Origin: Rikenellaceae bacterium
Lineage (GTDB): Bacteria > Bacteroidota > Bacteroidia > Bacteroidales > Rikenellaceae
Length of the DNA: 64,000 nucleotides
Assembly: GCA_015060075.1 (NCBI GenBank)
Contig: SUZE01000011.1
Location: forward strand, 1 to 64,000
Direction: 5' to 3'
Made by a program: the position numbers and the translations under genes. The notes under the pieces are model-generated. The model worked only from the letters and a program-made list of their open reading frames with translations, was not told the origin of the DNA and did no database searches. Positions 32,938 to 43,137 of the stretch are shown here, piece after piece. Within the stretch, counting starts at the first letter, position 1. Each line of letters starts with the position of its first letter.

Positions 32938-32998
32938 AGTTTTGTATAATGTTTTTTGTATCTTTGTCGCCAAATAACTCACAAAGTTACGAAAAAAT

Positions 32999-33445
32999 AT
33001 GGAAATCAATAGCGAAAAAGATGAAAAATATATGCGTTTAGCGCTCGAAGAGGCTAAATTAGCACTCGAAGCCGATGAAGTTCCCATCGGGGCTATCATT
33101 GTAGCGGGTGGTCGCATCGTTGGTCGAGGTCACAACTTGGTCGAAACTTTGACCGATGTTACAGCTCATGCCGAGTTGCAAGCCATCACCGCCGCAGCCT
33201 CGACCATCGGAGGAAAATACCTCAACGACTGCACGCTCTATGTAACCGTTGAGCCCTGCCCGATGTGCGCAGGAGCGTTGGCGTGGAGCCAAATCGGGCG
33301 TATCGTATATGGCGCATCGGATAGTAAAAGAGGTTTTTCGACCATCTCGGACAATATGTTACACCCTCGCACCGTTGTTACATCAGGAGTTCTCGCCGAA
33401 GAGTGTGAGCGACTTATGACCGATTTTTTTGCAAAACTCCGATAA
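32999..33445 (+). CDS. tadA: nucleoside / tRNA adenosine deaminase
   Basis: AHAELQAI and [10 protein letters not shown] zinc motifs. Confidence 0.9.
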   Translation: MEINSEKDEKYMRLALEEAKLALEADEVPIGAIIVAGGRIVGRGHNLVETLTDVTAHAELQAITAAASTIGGKYLNDCTLYVTVEPCPMCAGALAWSQIGRIVYGASDSKRGFSTISDNMLHPRTVVTSGVLAEECERLMTDFFAKLR

Positions 33446-33503
33446 GTTTTTTACCTTTGCAGGCTGAAAAGGAAAATTCAAAAACAACAAAAATATCAAG
33501 ACT

Positions 33504-34472
33504 ATGAAAAAGTTATTTGTAACAATGTTTGCACTCCTCGCAGTCGTTGCTGCTTCGGCACAGAGCGAGGTTATCGCAAAGTTCAACGAAGGAGCTAAGG
33601 CTGTTCAATCTAAAAACTACGCTTCGGCAATCACCCTCTTTGAGCAGGTTATCGACAAGGGTATGGATTCGGAGGACAATACCGTTCTCAACTGCGTGGC
33701 TACTGCGAAGAAGTATCTTCCTGTATGTTATCAGGGTGTAGGTCTTTCGGCTGCATCGCAGAAGAACTACGCAAAGGCTATTGAGTATTTGACCAAGGCT
33801 GCTGACACCGCAGAGTTGTATGGCAACACCCAGGCAAAGCAGAAGGCTAACATGATTCTTGCAAAAGTTTACCAAGTACAGGGCGGTGAGGCTTTCAATG
33901 CAAAGGACTATGCTACTGCTGCTTCGGTATTCGAGAAGGGCTATGCCGCAAATCCTCGTAATACAGACATGGCTCTCAACCTCGCAACCTCTTACTGCGA
34001 GTTGGGCAAATACGATGAGGGTATGGCTATCTACGACAAGATTTGCAAGATGCCGGCTGACAAGTATGCTGAGGCTATCGCAAAGGCTGAGGCTAACAAG
34101 ACTCTCTACACCAACAATAAGGTTGCAAGTTTGCAGCAGGCTGGCGACTTTGATGGCGTAATCGCAATGGCAGAAAAGTTGCAGGCTACATCTCCTGCAT
34201 TGGCAGAGAAGATTCGTATCGAGGCTTACAACGGCAAGAAGGACTACGCAAAGGTTATCGCTCTTGGTGAGGCTGCTGCTTCGGCACAGGCAAACGATGA
34301 GGATAAGAGTTCGGTATATTTCCTTGTAGGTGCTGCATACAACGCACAGTACAACGCAAGTGGCAACAAGGACGCTGCTCTCCGTGAGAAGGCTGTTGCA
34401 ACCTTGAAGAAGGTTACCGCAGGTGCCAGCGTTGAGGCAGCAAAGGCTGCTTTGGCTGACTTGGAAAAATAG
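33504..34472 (+). CDS. tetratricopeptide-repeat periplasmic protein
   Basis: Signal peptide ...AASAQ; repeated YAKAIEYLTKA / YATAASVFEKG helices. Confidence 0.85.
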   Translation: MKKLFVTMFALLAVVAASAQSEVIAKFNEGAKAVQSKNYASAITLFEQVIDKGMDSEDNTVLNCVATAKKYLPVCYQGVGLSAASQKNYAKAIEYLTKAADTAELYGNTQAKQKANMILAKVYQVQGGEAFNAKDYATAASVFEKGYAANPRNTDMALNLATSYCELGKYDEGMAIYDKICKMPADKYAEAIAKAEANKTLYTNNKVASLQQAGDFDGVIAMAEKLQATSPALAEKIRIEAYNGKKDYAKVIALGEAAASAQANDEDKSSVYFLVGAAYNAQYNASGNKDAALREKAVATLKKVTAGASVEAAKAALADLEK

Positions 34473-34493
34473 TCCAACCAAGTAAAGTAAGAT

Positions 34494-34528
34494 AAAATGG
34501 GAAACTTTTGCGGTTTCCCATTTTTTTT
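34494..34528 (+). terminator. Rho-independent terminator of the TPR gene
   Basis: 12-bp stem AAAATGGGAAAC/GTTTCCCATTTT, loop TTTTGCG, followed by T-run. Confidence 0.9.
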
Positions 34529-34537
34529 GTACCTTTG
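34507..34537 (+). promoter_or_regulatory. Bacteroidales promoter TTTG-N19-TACCTTTG
   Basis: Exact -33/-7 consensus spacing; -33 box lies in the terminator loop; ATG 4 nt after the -7 box. Confidence 0.7.
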
Positions 34538-34541
34538 AGTT

Positions 34542-34940
34542 ATGGATATTATCGATTTGAGAAGATATATTTTATCGTTACCATTGGTCGAGGAGTGTCA
34601 GCCCTTTGGTGATGATACGGTAGTATATAAGGTCGGAGGAAAGATGTTCCTCTGCTGTGTGTTAGAGTATGCCGAGCGAATTGCCGTAAAGTGCAACCCC
34701 GACCGAGCCATCGCTCTGCGTGACCAATATCTTTCGGCTATAACTCCGGCATGGCACTTCAACAAGAGGCATTGGAACGACATCTACTTCGAGCAGTTGC
34801 CTCGTGAGATTGTGGAGCGAGAGATTCGCCACTCCTACCTTACCGTTATCCACGAAAATGTAACACCAAAGGCATTGCGCAATGAGATTATGGCGGTAGT
34901 ACGAGAATCTCAAATCGAGGATGCTGAAACAATTGAATAA
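34542..34940 (+). CDS. MmcQ/YjbR family DNA-binding protein
   Basis: Family pattern: VEECQPFGDDTVVYKVGGKMF, HFNKRHWNDIYFEQLP, HSYLTVIHENVTPK. Confidence 0.88.
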   Translation: MDIIDLRRYILSLPLVEECQPFGDDTVVYKVGGKMFLCCVLEYAERIAVKCNPDRAIALRDQYLSAITPAWHFNKRHWNDIYFEQLPREIVEREIRHSYLTVIHENVTPKALRNEIMAVVRESQIEDAETIE

Positions 34941-34959
34941 AACTTAAAACCAAAATAAT

Positions 34960-37656
34960 ATGAGAGTAACCAAATTTTTACCTATTTTGATTTTTGCCCT
35001 CCTTGCGCCATTTGCCAAGTCGAGTGCCGCTTATCAACCAAAATTTTCGACCGCAGGCTTCTATGCCATTGAAAATAGTGGTCGCGAGGTCTTTTCGATG
35101 AATCCTGCATGGCGTTTTCACAAAGGAGAGATTCAAGGCGCAGAGAGCGTACAGTATGACGACTCGAAATGGAGCGTAGTATCATTGCCACACGGCATTG
35201 AGTATCTGCCTACCGAAGCGAGTGGTTGCATCAACTACCAAGGCGTAGTGTGGTATCGCAAGCACTTCTCGCTCGACAATGCCCTCAAAGGCAAAAAACT
35301 CTTCTTGCACTTCGAGGCAATTATGGGTAAGAGCCGTGTATTCGTAAATGGCAAGCAGCTCACCGAGCATCTCGGAGGCTATCTACCCGTAGTGGTAGAT
35401 ATCACCGATGCGGTGAATTGGTCGGGTGACAATATAGTTGCTGTATGGTCAGATAATAGTGACGACAAGAGTTACCCTCCGGGCAAGGCTCAACGAGTTT
35501 TGGACTACACCTACTTTGGCGGCATCTATCGTGATTGCTGGTTGGTTGCACACAACAAAGTACACATCACAGACCCCAACTACGAGAATATTGTTGCAGG
35601 CGGAGGTCTATTTGTTGCATTTGACAATGTTGGCGAGAATCGTGCCGATGTTCTTCTTAAAGCACATATCCGCAACTCGGAGAAGTATCCGTTCAAAGGC
35701 TCCATCACATACGAAATTCAAACAACAGATGGCGAGGTTGTTGCTACTACCAAGAGTCGTATTGCAATAAAGAGTGGCTCGGCAATAAGTATTGCTCGCA
35801 AAGTTTCCGTGGCAAATCCGCAACTTTGGACTCCGGACTCCCCTACTCTCTACAACCTTTATATTCGAGTTCTCGACCATAAGGGTACGGTGGTAGATGG
35901 TTATCGCCGTCGCATAGGTATTCGCTCAATAGAGTTCCGAGGCAAGGAGGGATTCTACCTCAACGGCAAACACTACAACGAACCTCTTATCGGAGCAAAT
36001 CGCCATCAGGACTTTGCCGTTGTGGGCAATGCCGTAGCAAACTCTGCCCATTGGAGGGATGCGAAGAAGTTGCGTGACCTCGGCTTAAAGGTTATCCGCA
36101 ACGCTCACTGCCCGCAGGACCCTGCATTTATGGACGCTTGCGATGAGTTGGGACTCTTCGTTATCGACAATGTTCCGGGCTGGCAATTCTGGAACAAAGA
36201 CCCTCAATTTGAGCAATCGGTATATAGCGACATTCGTAACCTTGTTCGCCGTGACCGCAACCACCCTTCTGTATGGTTCTGGGAGCCTACGCTCAACGAA
36301 ACACGTTTCCCTGCTTCGTTTGCAGAAAATGCTTATCACTACATCAATGAGGAGTACCCATACAAGGGCGCATACTCTGCCTACGATATGCAGGCCCGTA
36401 CTGCATCGGCAATTGTCTATCCTATTCAGTTTGCACACCCTGCCGAAGGAGAGGGCTCAACCTACTCGAAACCTAAGTTTGCTATGCGTGACGATGTAAC
36501 ATACTTCACACGTGAATGGGGCGACAATGTAGATGACTGGAATTCTCACAACTCGCCAAGTCGTGTGGCTCGCAATTGGGGAGAGGTTCCTATGTTAGTT
36601 CAAGCAGAGCACTATGCAAAACCTGCCTACCAATGCACCTGCTACGATGTGCTGTACCGCCTCTCTAAGTCGCATATCGGAGGTTGCTTATGGCACTCAT
36701 TCGACCACCAGCGCGGCTACCACCCCGACCCATTCTATGGCGGTTTGACAGATGTATTCCGTCAGCCAAAGTATTCATACTATATGTTTATGGCACAGCG
36801 CTCACCGGTTAAGCAAGAGAATCGCCTCTACGAAACAGGACCTATGGTATATATCGCACACGAGATGACTCCATTCTCGCCAAAGGACGTAACCGTGTAT
36901 TCGAACTGCGATGAGGTGCGTCTGACCTACAACGCCAACGGTAAAACTTGGACATACCGTAAGCCAAAGAATCATGTCGGCATGCCATCTCCAATCATCA
37001 CATTTAAGGATGTATACAACTTTATGGACGATAAAGCGTTGAGTTGGAAGAAGCGACAGAAAGATGTCTATCTCTTGGCAGAGGGATTGATTAATGGCGA
37101 GGTTGTAGCAACACACAAGGTCTGCCCTGCACGCCGCCCTTCAAAGGTTATGTTATGGCTCGACAATGAGGGTAACGGCCTCGAAGCCGATGGCTCGGAC
37201 TTCACAACCGTAGTAGCCGCCATCACCGACCGCGATGGCAACGTCAAACGATTGAACAACTACTACATCAAGTTCCACATCGAGGGCGAAGGTCGCATAC
37301 TTGGTGGTGCCGGCGAATTGGCAAACCCTGCTCCCGTAAAGTGGGGAACAGCACCTATCGTAGTGCAATCGACATTAAAACCGGGCAAAATCCGCATCAC
37401 CGCATCTGTATTGTTCGAAGGTCAGCAGATGCCTATCAGCGGAGTACTCGAATTTGAGAGCAAGCCTACAACGCAGAAGTTGATATATAAGGAGAGCGAG
37501 GCTGTGAAGTTGCCTACGGGCTCAGACTCGTCATTTTCCGCTGCTTCGGCAAAGAGCGATGCCGATATCGAGCGCGAGAAGGCGATAAGCGCAGCCAATG
37601 CCGAGCGACTCAAAGAGGTTGAAAAACAACAAACGGAGTTCGGCGAGAAGAGATAA
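34960..37656 (+). CDS. glycoside hydrolase family 2 protein (beta-galactosidase-like)
   Basis: Sugar-binding/Ig/TIM layout; GANRHQDF..., SVWFWEPTLNETRFP acid/base region. Confidence 0.9.
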   Translation: MRVTKFLPILIFALLAPFAKSSAAYQPKFSTAGFYAIENSGREVFSMNPAWRFHKGEIQGAESVQYDDSKWSVVSLPHGIEYLPTEASGCINYQGVVWYRKHFSLDNALKGKKLFLHFEAIMGKSRVFVNGKQLTEHLGGYLPVVVDITDAVNWSGDNIVAVWSDNSDDKSYPPGKAQRVLDYTYFGGIYRDCWLVAHNKVHITDPNYENIVAGGGLFVAFDNVGENRADVLLKAHIRNSEKYPFKGSITYEIQTTDGEVVATTKSRIAIKSGSAISIARKVSVANPQLWTPDSPTLYNLYIRVLDHKGTVVDGYRRRIGIRSIEFRGKEGFYLNGKHYNEPLIGANRHQDFAVVGNAVANSAHWRDAKKLRDLGLKVIRNAHCPQDPAFMDACDELGLFVIDNVPGWQFWNKDPQFEQSVYSDIRNLVRRDRNHPSVWFWEPTLNETRFPASFAENAYHYINEEYPYKGAYSAYDMQARTASAIVYPIQFAHPAEGEGSTYSKPKFAMRDDVTYFTREWGDNVDDWNSHNSPSRVARNWGEVPMLVQAEHYAKPAYQCTCYDVLYRLSKSHIGGCLWHSFDHQRGYHPDPFYGGLTDVFRQPKYSYYMFMAQRSPVKQENRLYETGPMVYIAHEMTPFSPKDVTVYSNCDEVRLTYNANGKTWTYRKPKNHVGMPSPIITFKDVYNFMDDKALSWKKRQKDVYLLAEGLINGEVVATHKVCPARRPSKVMLWLDNEGNGLEADGSDFTTVVAAITDRDGNVKRLNNYYIKFHIEGEGRILGGAGELANPAPVKWGTAPIVVQSTLKPGKIRITASVLFEGQQMPISGVLEFESKPTTQKLIYKESEAVKLPTGSDSSFSAASAKSDADIEREKAISAANAERLKEVEKQQTEFGEKR

Positions 37657-37661
37657 AAGAG

Positions 37662-37700
37662 AAAGAGCTATTGTGGCGATGCTACAATAGCTCTTTTTAA
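37662..37700 (+). terminator. Rho-independent terminator
   Basis: Perfect 13-bp stem AAAGAGCTATTGT/ACAATAGCTCTTT, 9-nt loop, T-run. Confidence 0.9.
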
Positions 37701-37702
37701 AT

Positions 37703-37850
37703 GCAGAATCATGTAACTCATTTACTAACGACCTGGAATTTGACTTTTAAGGAGGTAAATACAAGGCGTACAAAAAATCCGCCGCGCAGTTTACTAAGCG
37801 TAAATGAGCAGGCGGATTATTGCAGTGCAACGCAGTAGTTGCCCCTTAAA
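37703..37850. repeat. structured intergenic repeat, copy 2 (core GCAGTTTACTAAGCGTAAATGAG at 37786..37808)
   Basis: Core shared with 27830..27852; 8-bp stem AATCCGCC (37776..37783)/GGCGGATT (37811..37818); CTCATTTACTAACG near 37710 partly inverts the core. Confidence 0.75.
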
Positions 37851-37851
37851 A

Positions 37852-39033
37852 TTAAATTCCCATCTTCTTGCGGACAGCCTTCGGTATGGCATTCTTGTTC
37901 ACCATAATCTCCATAGTCTTGTACTCTACATACGGACGAGAGAAGTAGTAGTAGCCATCGTATGGAGGGCGCACATCCCATGAGTTCTTAACCTTATAGA
38001 AAGGATTTCCCTCTTGGTCGGTTGCAGTACCAATAATAACCATTCCGTGGTCATCGGTATTCTCGTAGTTATCGAACGCCTCCTGACGCATCTCCTGTGT
38101 AATCTTCTTCTCCTTAACAGGTTTGTCGAATGAGTACAACTCCTTCTGACGCTCCTGAGCAGAGAGTCTGCCCCAACGCTCAGCCTCGGTGCCACTCATA
38201 CTCTCGATATTATCCTCAGGAATAATTCCGATAGCCTTTGTGCGATGGAAACCCTTCTCCGAAACATCGGCTGCCCAACCAAGCGAGTAGTTGTTTGCAA
38301 GTGCATTATCCACAATCTGCATCAACTCGCCAAGTGGCACATTGTAAGCCTTCTCCCACATCCAGTTATCAGGTACCTCAACGATATACTGCTCATAGAA
38401 TGGGTGGTGAGTGTAAGATGTAACAAATACAAAATCCGACATCTTCACCGGCAACGACTCGGCAAATGAGTGTGGAGTATACTCCTTACCCTTCCAAGTA
38501 AACTTCTCAGGCATCTTGCCGAAGTAAGTGTCGAGGATTGCGTTCAAACCATCTTTCCAAGCGGTTGTAAGTTTGCGATTCTTGTTCTTCACCACAGCCT
38601 CGACATAAGCCTTCAAAATAGCATCAATCTCGCCAAATACAGGCTTATCTGTACCGTAGTTCAAGCCTTCGTAGACCTCCTGCGGAACGATACCATACTT
38701 CTCGATACCCTTTGTTACATCGTGGAATGCTCCACCAACAGCCATATTGAGGTGTCCGTGCAGACGGACATACTTCACAGCCTTCTCGAAGTAGATATTA
38801 CGAACAATCCACATCTCCGACAAATCCATCTCCTCACCACCGGCACGCATAATCTCGTTCTCGATAAACGACAATGCCGAGTAGCACCAACATGTTCCGC
38901 TGCGGAACTGATTTTTTACCGAGGTAGTCTTAACCAACTTACCATCAGTAAATTGATAGCCCTTCTTCTCTTGTGCCGATGCAGAAACAATAAGCGCAAA
39001 GCACAAAAACAATGCAGTGATAAATCTCTTCAT
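37852..39033 (-). CDS. C1 family peptidase, bleomycin-hydrolase/aminopeptidase C-like
   Basis: QFRSGTCWCYSALSFIENE catalytic Cys; DDHGMVIIGTA His; KNSWDVRPPYDGYYYFS Asn. Confidence 0.93.
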   Translation of the reverse strand: MKRFITALFLCFALIVSASAQEKKGYQFTDGKLVKTTSVKNQFRSGTCWCYSALSFIENEIMRAGGEEMDLSEMWIVRNIYFEKAVKYVRLHGHLNMAVGGAFHDVTKGIEKYGIVPQEVYEGLNYGTDKPVFGEIDAILKAYVEAVVKNKNRKLTTAWKDGLNAILDTYFGKMPEKFTWKGKEYTPHSFAESLPVKMSDFVFVTSYTHHPFYEQYIVEVPDNWMWEKAYNVPLGELMQIVDNALANNYSLGWAADVSEKGFHRTKAIGIIPEDNIESMSGTEAERWGRLSAQERQKELYSFDKPVKEKKITQEMRQEAFDNYENTDDHGMVIIGTATDQEGNPFYKVKNSWDVRPPYDGYYYFSRPYVEYKTMEIMVNKNAIPKAVRKKMGI

Positions 39034-39038
39034 TTTCT

Positions 39039-41339
39039 CTATTTCTTTGTGTTATTTACAATATTCACGCACTCCTCATACGAAAGCAACTCCGCCTTCT
39101 TACCTCGTGGGATACGATAGTTCTTGCCCTTGTATGCGATGTATGCGCCATAGCGACCATTCTTGATGGCAAGGTCTACATCCTCTGCAAATGTTTTTAT
39201 CGGAGTAGCCGCTGCCGTTGCCGTCTTCTTCTGCGACTCAATCAACTCTACTGCACGCTCGTAGGTCAGTGTATATGGGTCATCTGATTTCGCCAATGAT
39301 GCAAAACTATTTCCATAGCGGACATAAGCACCAAACTTGCCAATACCGACCACAACATCATCATCGCCATACTTACCCACCGTGCGAGGTAAAGCAAACA
39401 ACTCCAAAGCCTCTTCGAGAGTTATAGCTTCGATAAGTTGTCCCTTTTTGAGCGATGCAAAACGAGGTTTCTCACCCTCTGCACCATCAATCTCTACCAT
39501 AGGTCCGAATCGACCTATACGAGCCTTGACCGCATGTCCACTCTGTGGGTCTACGCCAAGAATTCGGACTTGGGCATTTTTCGCTGCCTGAGTGGTAATT
39601 GCCTTATCAACAAGGTTGTGGAACGAGCCATAGAATTCGCCAATCATCGTATTCCAACCCTGCTCTCCATCGGCGATACGGTCAAACTCCTTCTCGACCT
39701 TGGCGGTGAAGTTGTAGTCCATAACTATACCGAAGTTCTGCTCCAAGTAGTCGTTTACAACCATTCCGATATCGGTCGGCGCCAAACGATTCTTCTCGGC
39801 TCCGTAGTTCTCATTTGCAACCTTCTCGGTGATATTCGAGCCTTTGAGAGTGAGTTGCGTATATGGACGTTTCTGAGCCGGCTTATTGCTCTTTTCGACA
39901 TAGCCACGAGTGATGATTGTCGAAATGGTCGGAGCGTAGGTCGAAGGGCGACCAATACCCAACTCCTCCAAACGCTTTACAAGCAATGGCTCGCTAAATC
40001 GCATAGGCGGAACTGCGTGTCGCTCAGTAGCCGTGATAGTATGAGCTGTAAGTGGTGTGCCATCTGCCAAAGCCGGCAAAATAGCCGCTTCGCTCTGCTC
40101 CGCAGGCTCCTCGTCATGCGACTCGGAGTAGAGGTGCAGAAATCCGTCAAATGTAACAACCTCACCCATAGCAACAAACTTCTCGCTCGTACCCGACATA
40201 TTAATCGTGATAGTCGTGCGATTGATATCGGCGGCAACCATCTGCGAAGCAACAGTGCGCTTCCAAATCAACTCGTAGAGTCGTTTTTCGGCTGCTGTAC
40301 CCTCGATTGTATGGTTGTTGATATAGGTAGGGCGTATAGCCTCGTGAGCCTCCTGAGCGCCCTTGCTGCTTGTTGTATAGTTTCTGCGTGATGAATACTT
40401 CTCGCCAAACATCTCGCAAATCTCCTTCTTGCAGGAGTTCAAAGCCAAATCCGAAAGGTTTACCGAGTCGGTACGCATGTAGGTAATCAAACCTCGCTCG
40501 TACAACTTCTGCGCAATAGACATGGTTTGTGACACCGACATCGAGAACTTACGACCGGCCTCCTGTTGCAAGGTTGAAGTAGTGAATGGCGGTGCAGGAT
40601 AACGCTTCGATGGTTTCATCTCGCTACCCTCAACGGTGAAGGTTGCTGTCTTGCAACGCTCCAACATCGCCAAAGCCGCCTCTTTCGTAGCGAAACGCTC
40701 CGAATACTCCGCCTTGAAGAGTGTTTTGTTTGCATCACCCACAGGATAGAACTGTGCTACAACACGATACGAAGAGGAGTTCTTGAAGTTGATTATCTCT
40801 CGCTCTCGCTCCACGATAAGACGCACAGCCACACTCTGCACACGACCTGCGGACAATGCCGGGCGCACCTTCTTCCACAAAATAGGCGACAACTCGAAAC
40901 CTACAATACGGTCCAACACACGGCGAGCCTGCTGCGCATTAACGAGGTTCATATCCACCTTGCGGGGCGACTCTATCGCATTAAGGATTGCATTCTTGGT
41001 AATTTCGTGGAATACGATTCGCTTGGTATTTTCGACATTGAGTCCCAACACCTCCGTCAAGTGCCAGGCAATAGCCTCTCCCTCACGGTCCTCATCACTT
41101 GCCAACCACACCGTCTTTGCCTCGGCTGCGGCTTTCGACAATTCGGACACTAATTTCGACTTCTCCTTCGGTATTTCGTATGTCGGAATAAAACCATTTG
41201 CAATATCTATGCTGAGTTCCTTTTTCGGAAGGTCACGGATATGGCCAAAACTCGATTTTACGGCAAAATCTTTGCCTAAAAACTTCTCGATGGTCTTTGC
41301 CTTCGCCGGAGACTCTACAATTACTAAATTCTCTTGCAT
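39039..41339 (-). CDS. topA: DNA topoisomerase I
   Basis: Toprim LVIVESPAKAKTIEKFLG; DEDREGEAIAWHL; ITYMRTDSVNLS. Confidence 0.97.
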   Translation of the reverse strand: MQENLVIVESPAKAKTIEKFLGKDFAVKSSFGHIRDLPKKELSIDIANGFIPTYEIPKEKSKLVSELSKAAAEAKTVWLASDEDREGEAIAWHLTEVLGLNVENTKRIVFHEITKNAILNAIESPRKVDMNLVNAQQARRVLDRIVGFELSPILWKKVRPALSAGRVQSVAVRLIVEREREIINFKNSSSYRVVAQFYPVGDANKTLFKAEYSERFATKEAALAMLERCKTATFTVEGSEMKPSKRYPAPPFTTSTLQQEAGRKFSMSVSQTMSIAQKLYERGLITYMRTDSVNLSDLALNSCKKEICEMFGEKYSSRRNYTTSSKGAQEAHEAIRPTYINNHTIEGTAAEKRLYELIWKRTVASQMVAADINRTTITINMSGTSEKFVAMGEVVTFDGFLHLYSESHDEEPAEQSEAAILPALADGTPLTAHTITATERHAVPPMRFSEPLLVKRLEELGIGRPSTYAPTISTIITRGYVEKSNKPAQKRPYTQLTLKGSNITEKVANENYGAEKNRLAPTDIGMVVNDYLEQNFGIVMDYNFTAKVEKEFDRIADGEQGWNTMIGEFYGSFHNLVDKAITTQAAKNAQVRILGVDPQSGHAVKARIGRFGPMVEIDGAEGEKPRFASLKKGQLIEAITLEEALELFALPRTVGKYGDDDVVVGIGKFGAYVRYGNSFASLAKSDDPYTLTYERAVELIESQKKTATAAATPIKTFAEDVDLAIKNGRYGAYIAYKGKNYRIPRGKKAELLSYEECVNIVNNTKK

Positions 41340-41412
41340 CTCTATCTTTTTATATATCTTTCAACACCACATAACCCGTAACACTACTATCGCTACGCTA
41401 TATGTGTGTAAA

Positions 41413-43137
41413 CTATTTAACCAATGTATATGTCAAATCAATCTGTATCGGTGCAGCTACCGAATTGCCATTCGCATCAATCGTCATACCCTGCAACACA
41501 CTATCTGCAAATGCGTATGGAGCCGTTGCCTCGGCACCGACATACAGGCTACGCAACATCTCGTCTGCCTTGGTGATATCGTATGTACCGTCCTCCTGAC
41601 GCATACTGTTAAACAACTTCTGTATATGCGCCGTAATATTCAACATGTAACAACCTCTGCTACGGTCAAGATACCCATTATAGATTATATCCGTGCCATA
41701 AGTGCTCTCATAGACATAATCGTAATCGATAATAGGTGCCAGCGTGTTATAGTTTAGGTAGGTACCCAAGCGGGTAAACGACCTATTCAACAACGGCGTA
41801 AGTTCTTCAGCTCTACTCTGCGTAATGTTCCAATCGTAATCTGCCCCTGCAACATATATCGTCAATAGACACTGATTGATGCCCATGCGAGAAAACTCGC
41901 CACTCTCGGTAGTTTCGAGTGCAACCAACTCCTTCAAGAAGTCATCTGTCAAATATATCTCGGTAGCCGGTCCACCCATTCCCTCAATATAACAGGTGGA
42001 TACCGTAGTTCGCTCCTCGCGGGTTTTATCGTCACCCATCACAATATCATTCAGCAACGAAGCTCTTGTCAAACCTTGCGTATAGTCGTGTGTAACCTTA
42101 TTTACCGAGGTGTTGTATTTCGACTCATCATCAAAGAAGTAGTAGAACATACCCACCGTATCCTTAATCATCGCAGGGTCTTGCGGATTACGGCTTCTGC
42201 CTTGCAACATAATACCCGATGCCGATAGGTCGAGAGCATACATAGCACCCTGCTTATTGGCAGGTGTTGCCTGCACATCGGGCTCTATATATAAACCATA
42301 AAACTTCTCCGCCCACATCTTATCATCTGTGTAGCACTCTATACCTTCTCTGCCGTAACCGTCCCAATCCGAATCTGCATCTGCATAATTCTCCGGAATA
42401 AGCATCAACCTGCGAACATAATCCCAGGTCTGCTCGGACATCTTGCCATCAGAGCCCTTCACCGGCTCCATCGAGAGCATCAAAGTTGATGGACCTTCAT
42501 TCAATTCGCTATTCGGGAATGTAAACTCGAATATAGGCTTCGACTTATCGTACACATCACCCAAATCACAATTAATATATGCCACAGAGTCCTCCTCTCG
42601 GCGTTCATCATACTTCAATACATTCTCTGCCAGAGGTTTCAACAACTCGTAGACCTTGTAGCGAATAGGCACAAGCGTATCACCACCATACTCCTTGACA
42701 GACAACACCAACTTCATCGTATCGAAGATTGGCTTATATCCAAAACCATTCTCCTCATCTATCGCATTCATATAGATAAGGGTCGAGGCAAACCCCGCTG
42801 TACGCAAACCAAGCGTATCGCTACGGCGTACACCAAGATAACCATTACCTACATTTGAGGAGAGAAGAGAATCGGTACGATAGAGGCGTGTTTCGAGGAA
42901 ATTCTTACCTTCGAGTGCGGCATCTTTCACCTCATTTTCACCGGTTTCGGGATTTAGGCGAATTATGCTGTTACCTCGAAATTTCAGATGTCGCATCTCC
43001 ATAACCTGCTCCTCGGGCATCATATTCGCACCGAGAGTACTATCCGCAGTCATAGAGCAGCCACCCAAGAAGAGTGCTGCCAACATGAAAGATAGTATTG
43101 ATATGGCTCTACAAAATCTGTTAGAATAGTTCCTCAT
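41413..43137 (-). CDS. DUF4270-like lipoprotein
   Basis: Lipobox LGGCSM; start placed at MRNYSNRFCR; overlaps the synthase stop. Confidence 0.75.
   Translation of the reverse strand: MRNYSNRFCRAISILSFMLAALFLGGCSMTADSTLGANMMPEEQVMEMRHLKFRGNSIIRLNPETGENEVKDAALEGKNFLETRLYRTDSLLSSNVGNGYLGVRRSDTLGLRTAGFASTLIYMNAIDEENGFGYKPIFDTMKLVLSVKEYGGDTLVPIRYKVYELLKPLAENVLKYDERREEDSVAYINCDLGDVYDKSKPIFEFTFPNSELNEGPSTLMLSMEPVKGSDGKMSEQTWDYVRRLMLIPENYADADSDWDGYGREGIECYTDDKMWAEKFYGLYIEPDVQATPANKQGAMYALDLSASGIMLQGRSRNPQDPAMIKDTVGMFYYFFDDESKYNTSVNKVTHDYTQGLTRASLLNDIVMGDDKTREERTTVSTCYIEGMGGPATEIYLTDDFLKELVALETTESGEFSRMGINQCLLTIYVAGADYDWNITQSRAEELTPLLNRSFTRLGTYLNYNTLAPIIDYDYVYESTYGTDIIYNGYLDRSRGCYMLNITAHIQKLFNSMRQEDGTYDITKADEMLRSLYVGAEATAPYAFADSVLQGMTIDANGNSVAAPIQIDLTYTLVK

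Noticed and set aside
31366-32949. 527-aa plus-strand ORF antisense to aspS
   Set aside because: aspS motifs are unambiguous on the minus strand; antisense openness follows from codon bias.
32938-33117. 60-residue N-terminal extension of aspS in the ORF track
   Set aside because: Canonical start [11 protein letters not shown] at 32937; the extension overlaps tadA.
33513-34481. 322-aa minus-strand ORF opposite the TPR protein
   Set aside because: Plus-strand ORF has signal peptide, TPR pattern and terminator; the antisense frame is a mirror ORF.
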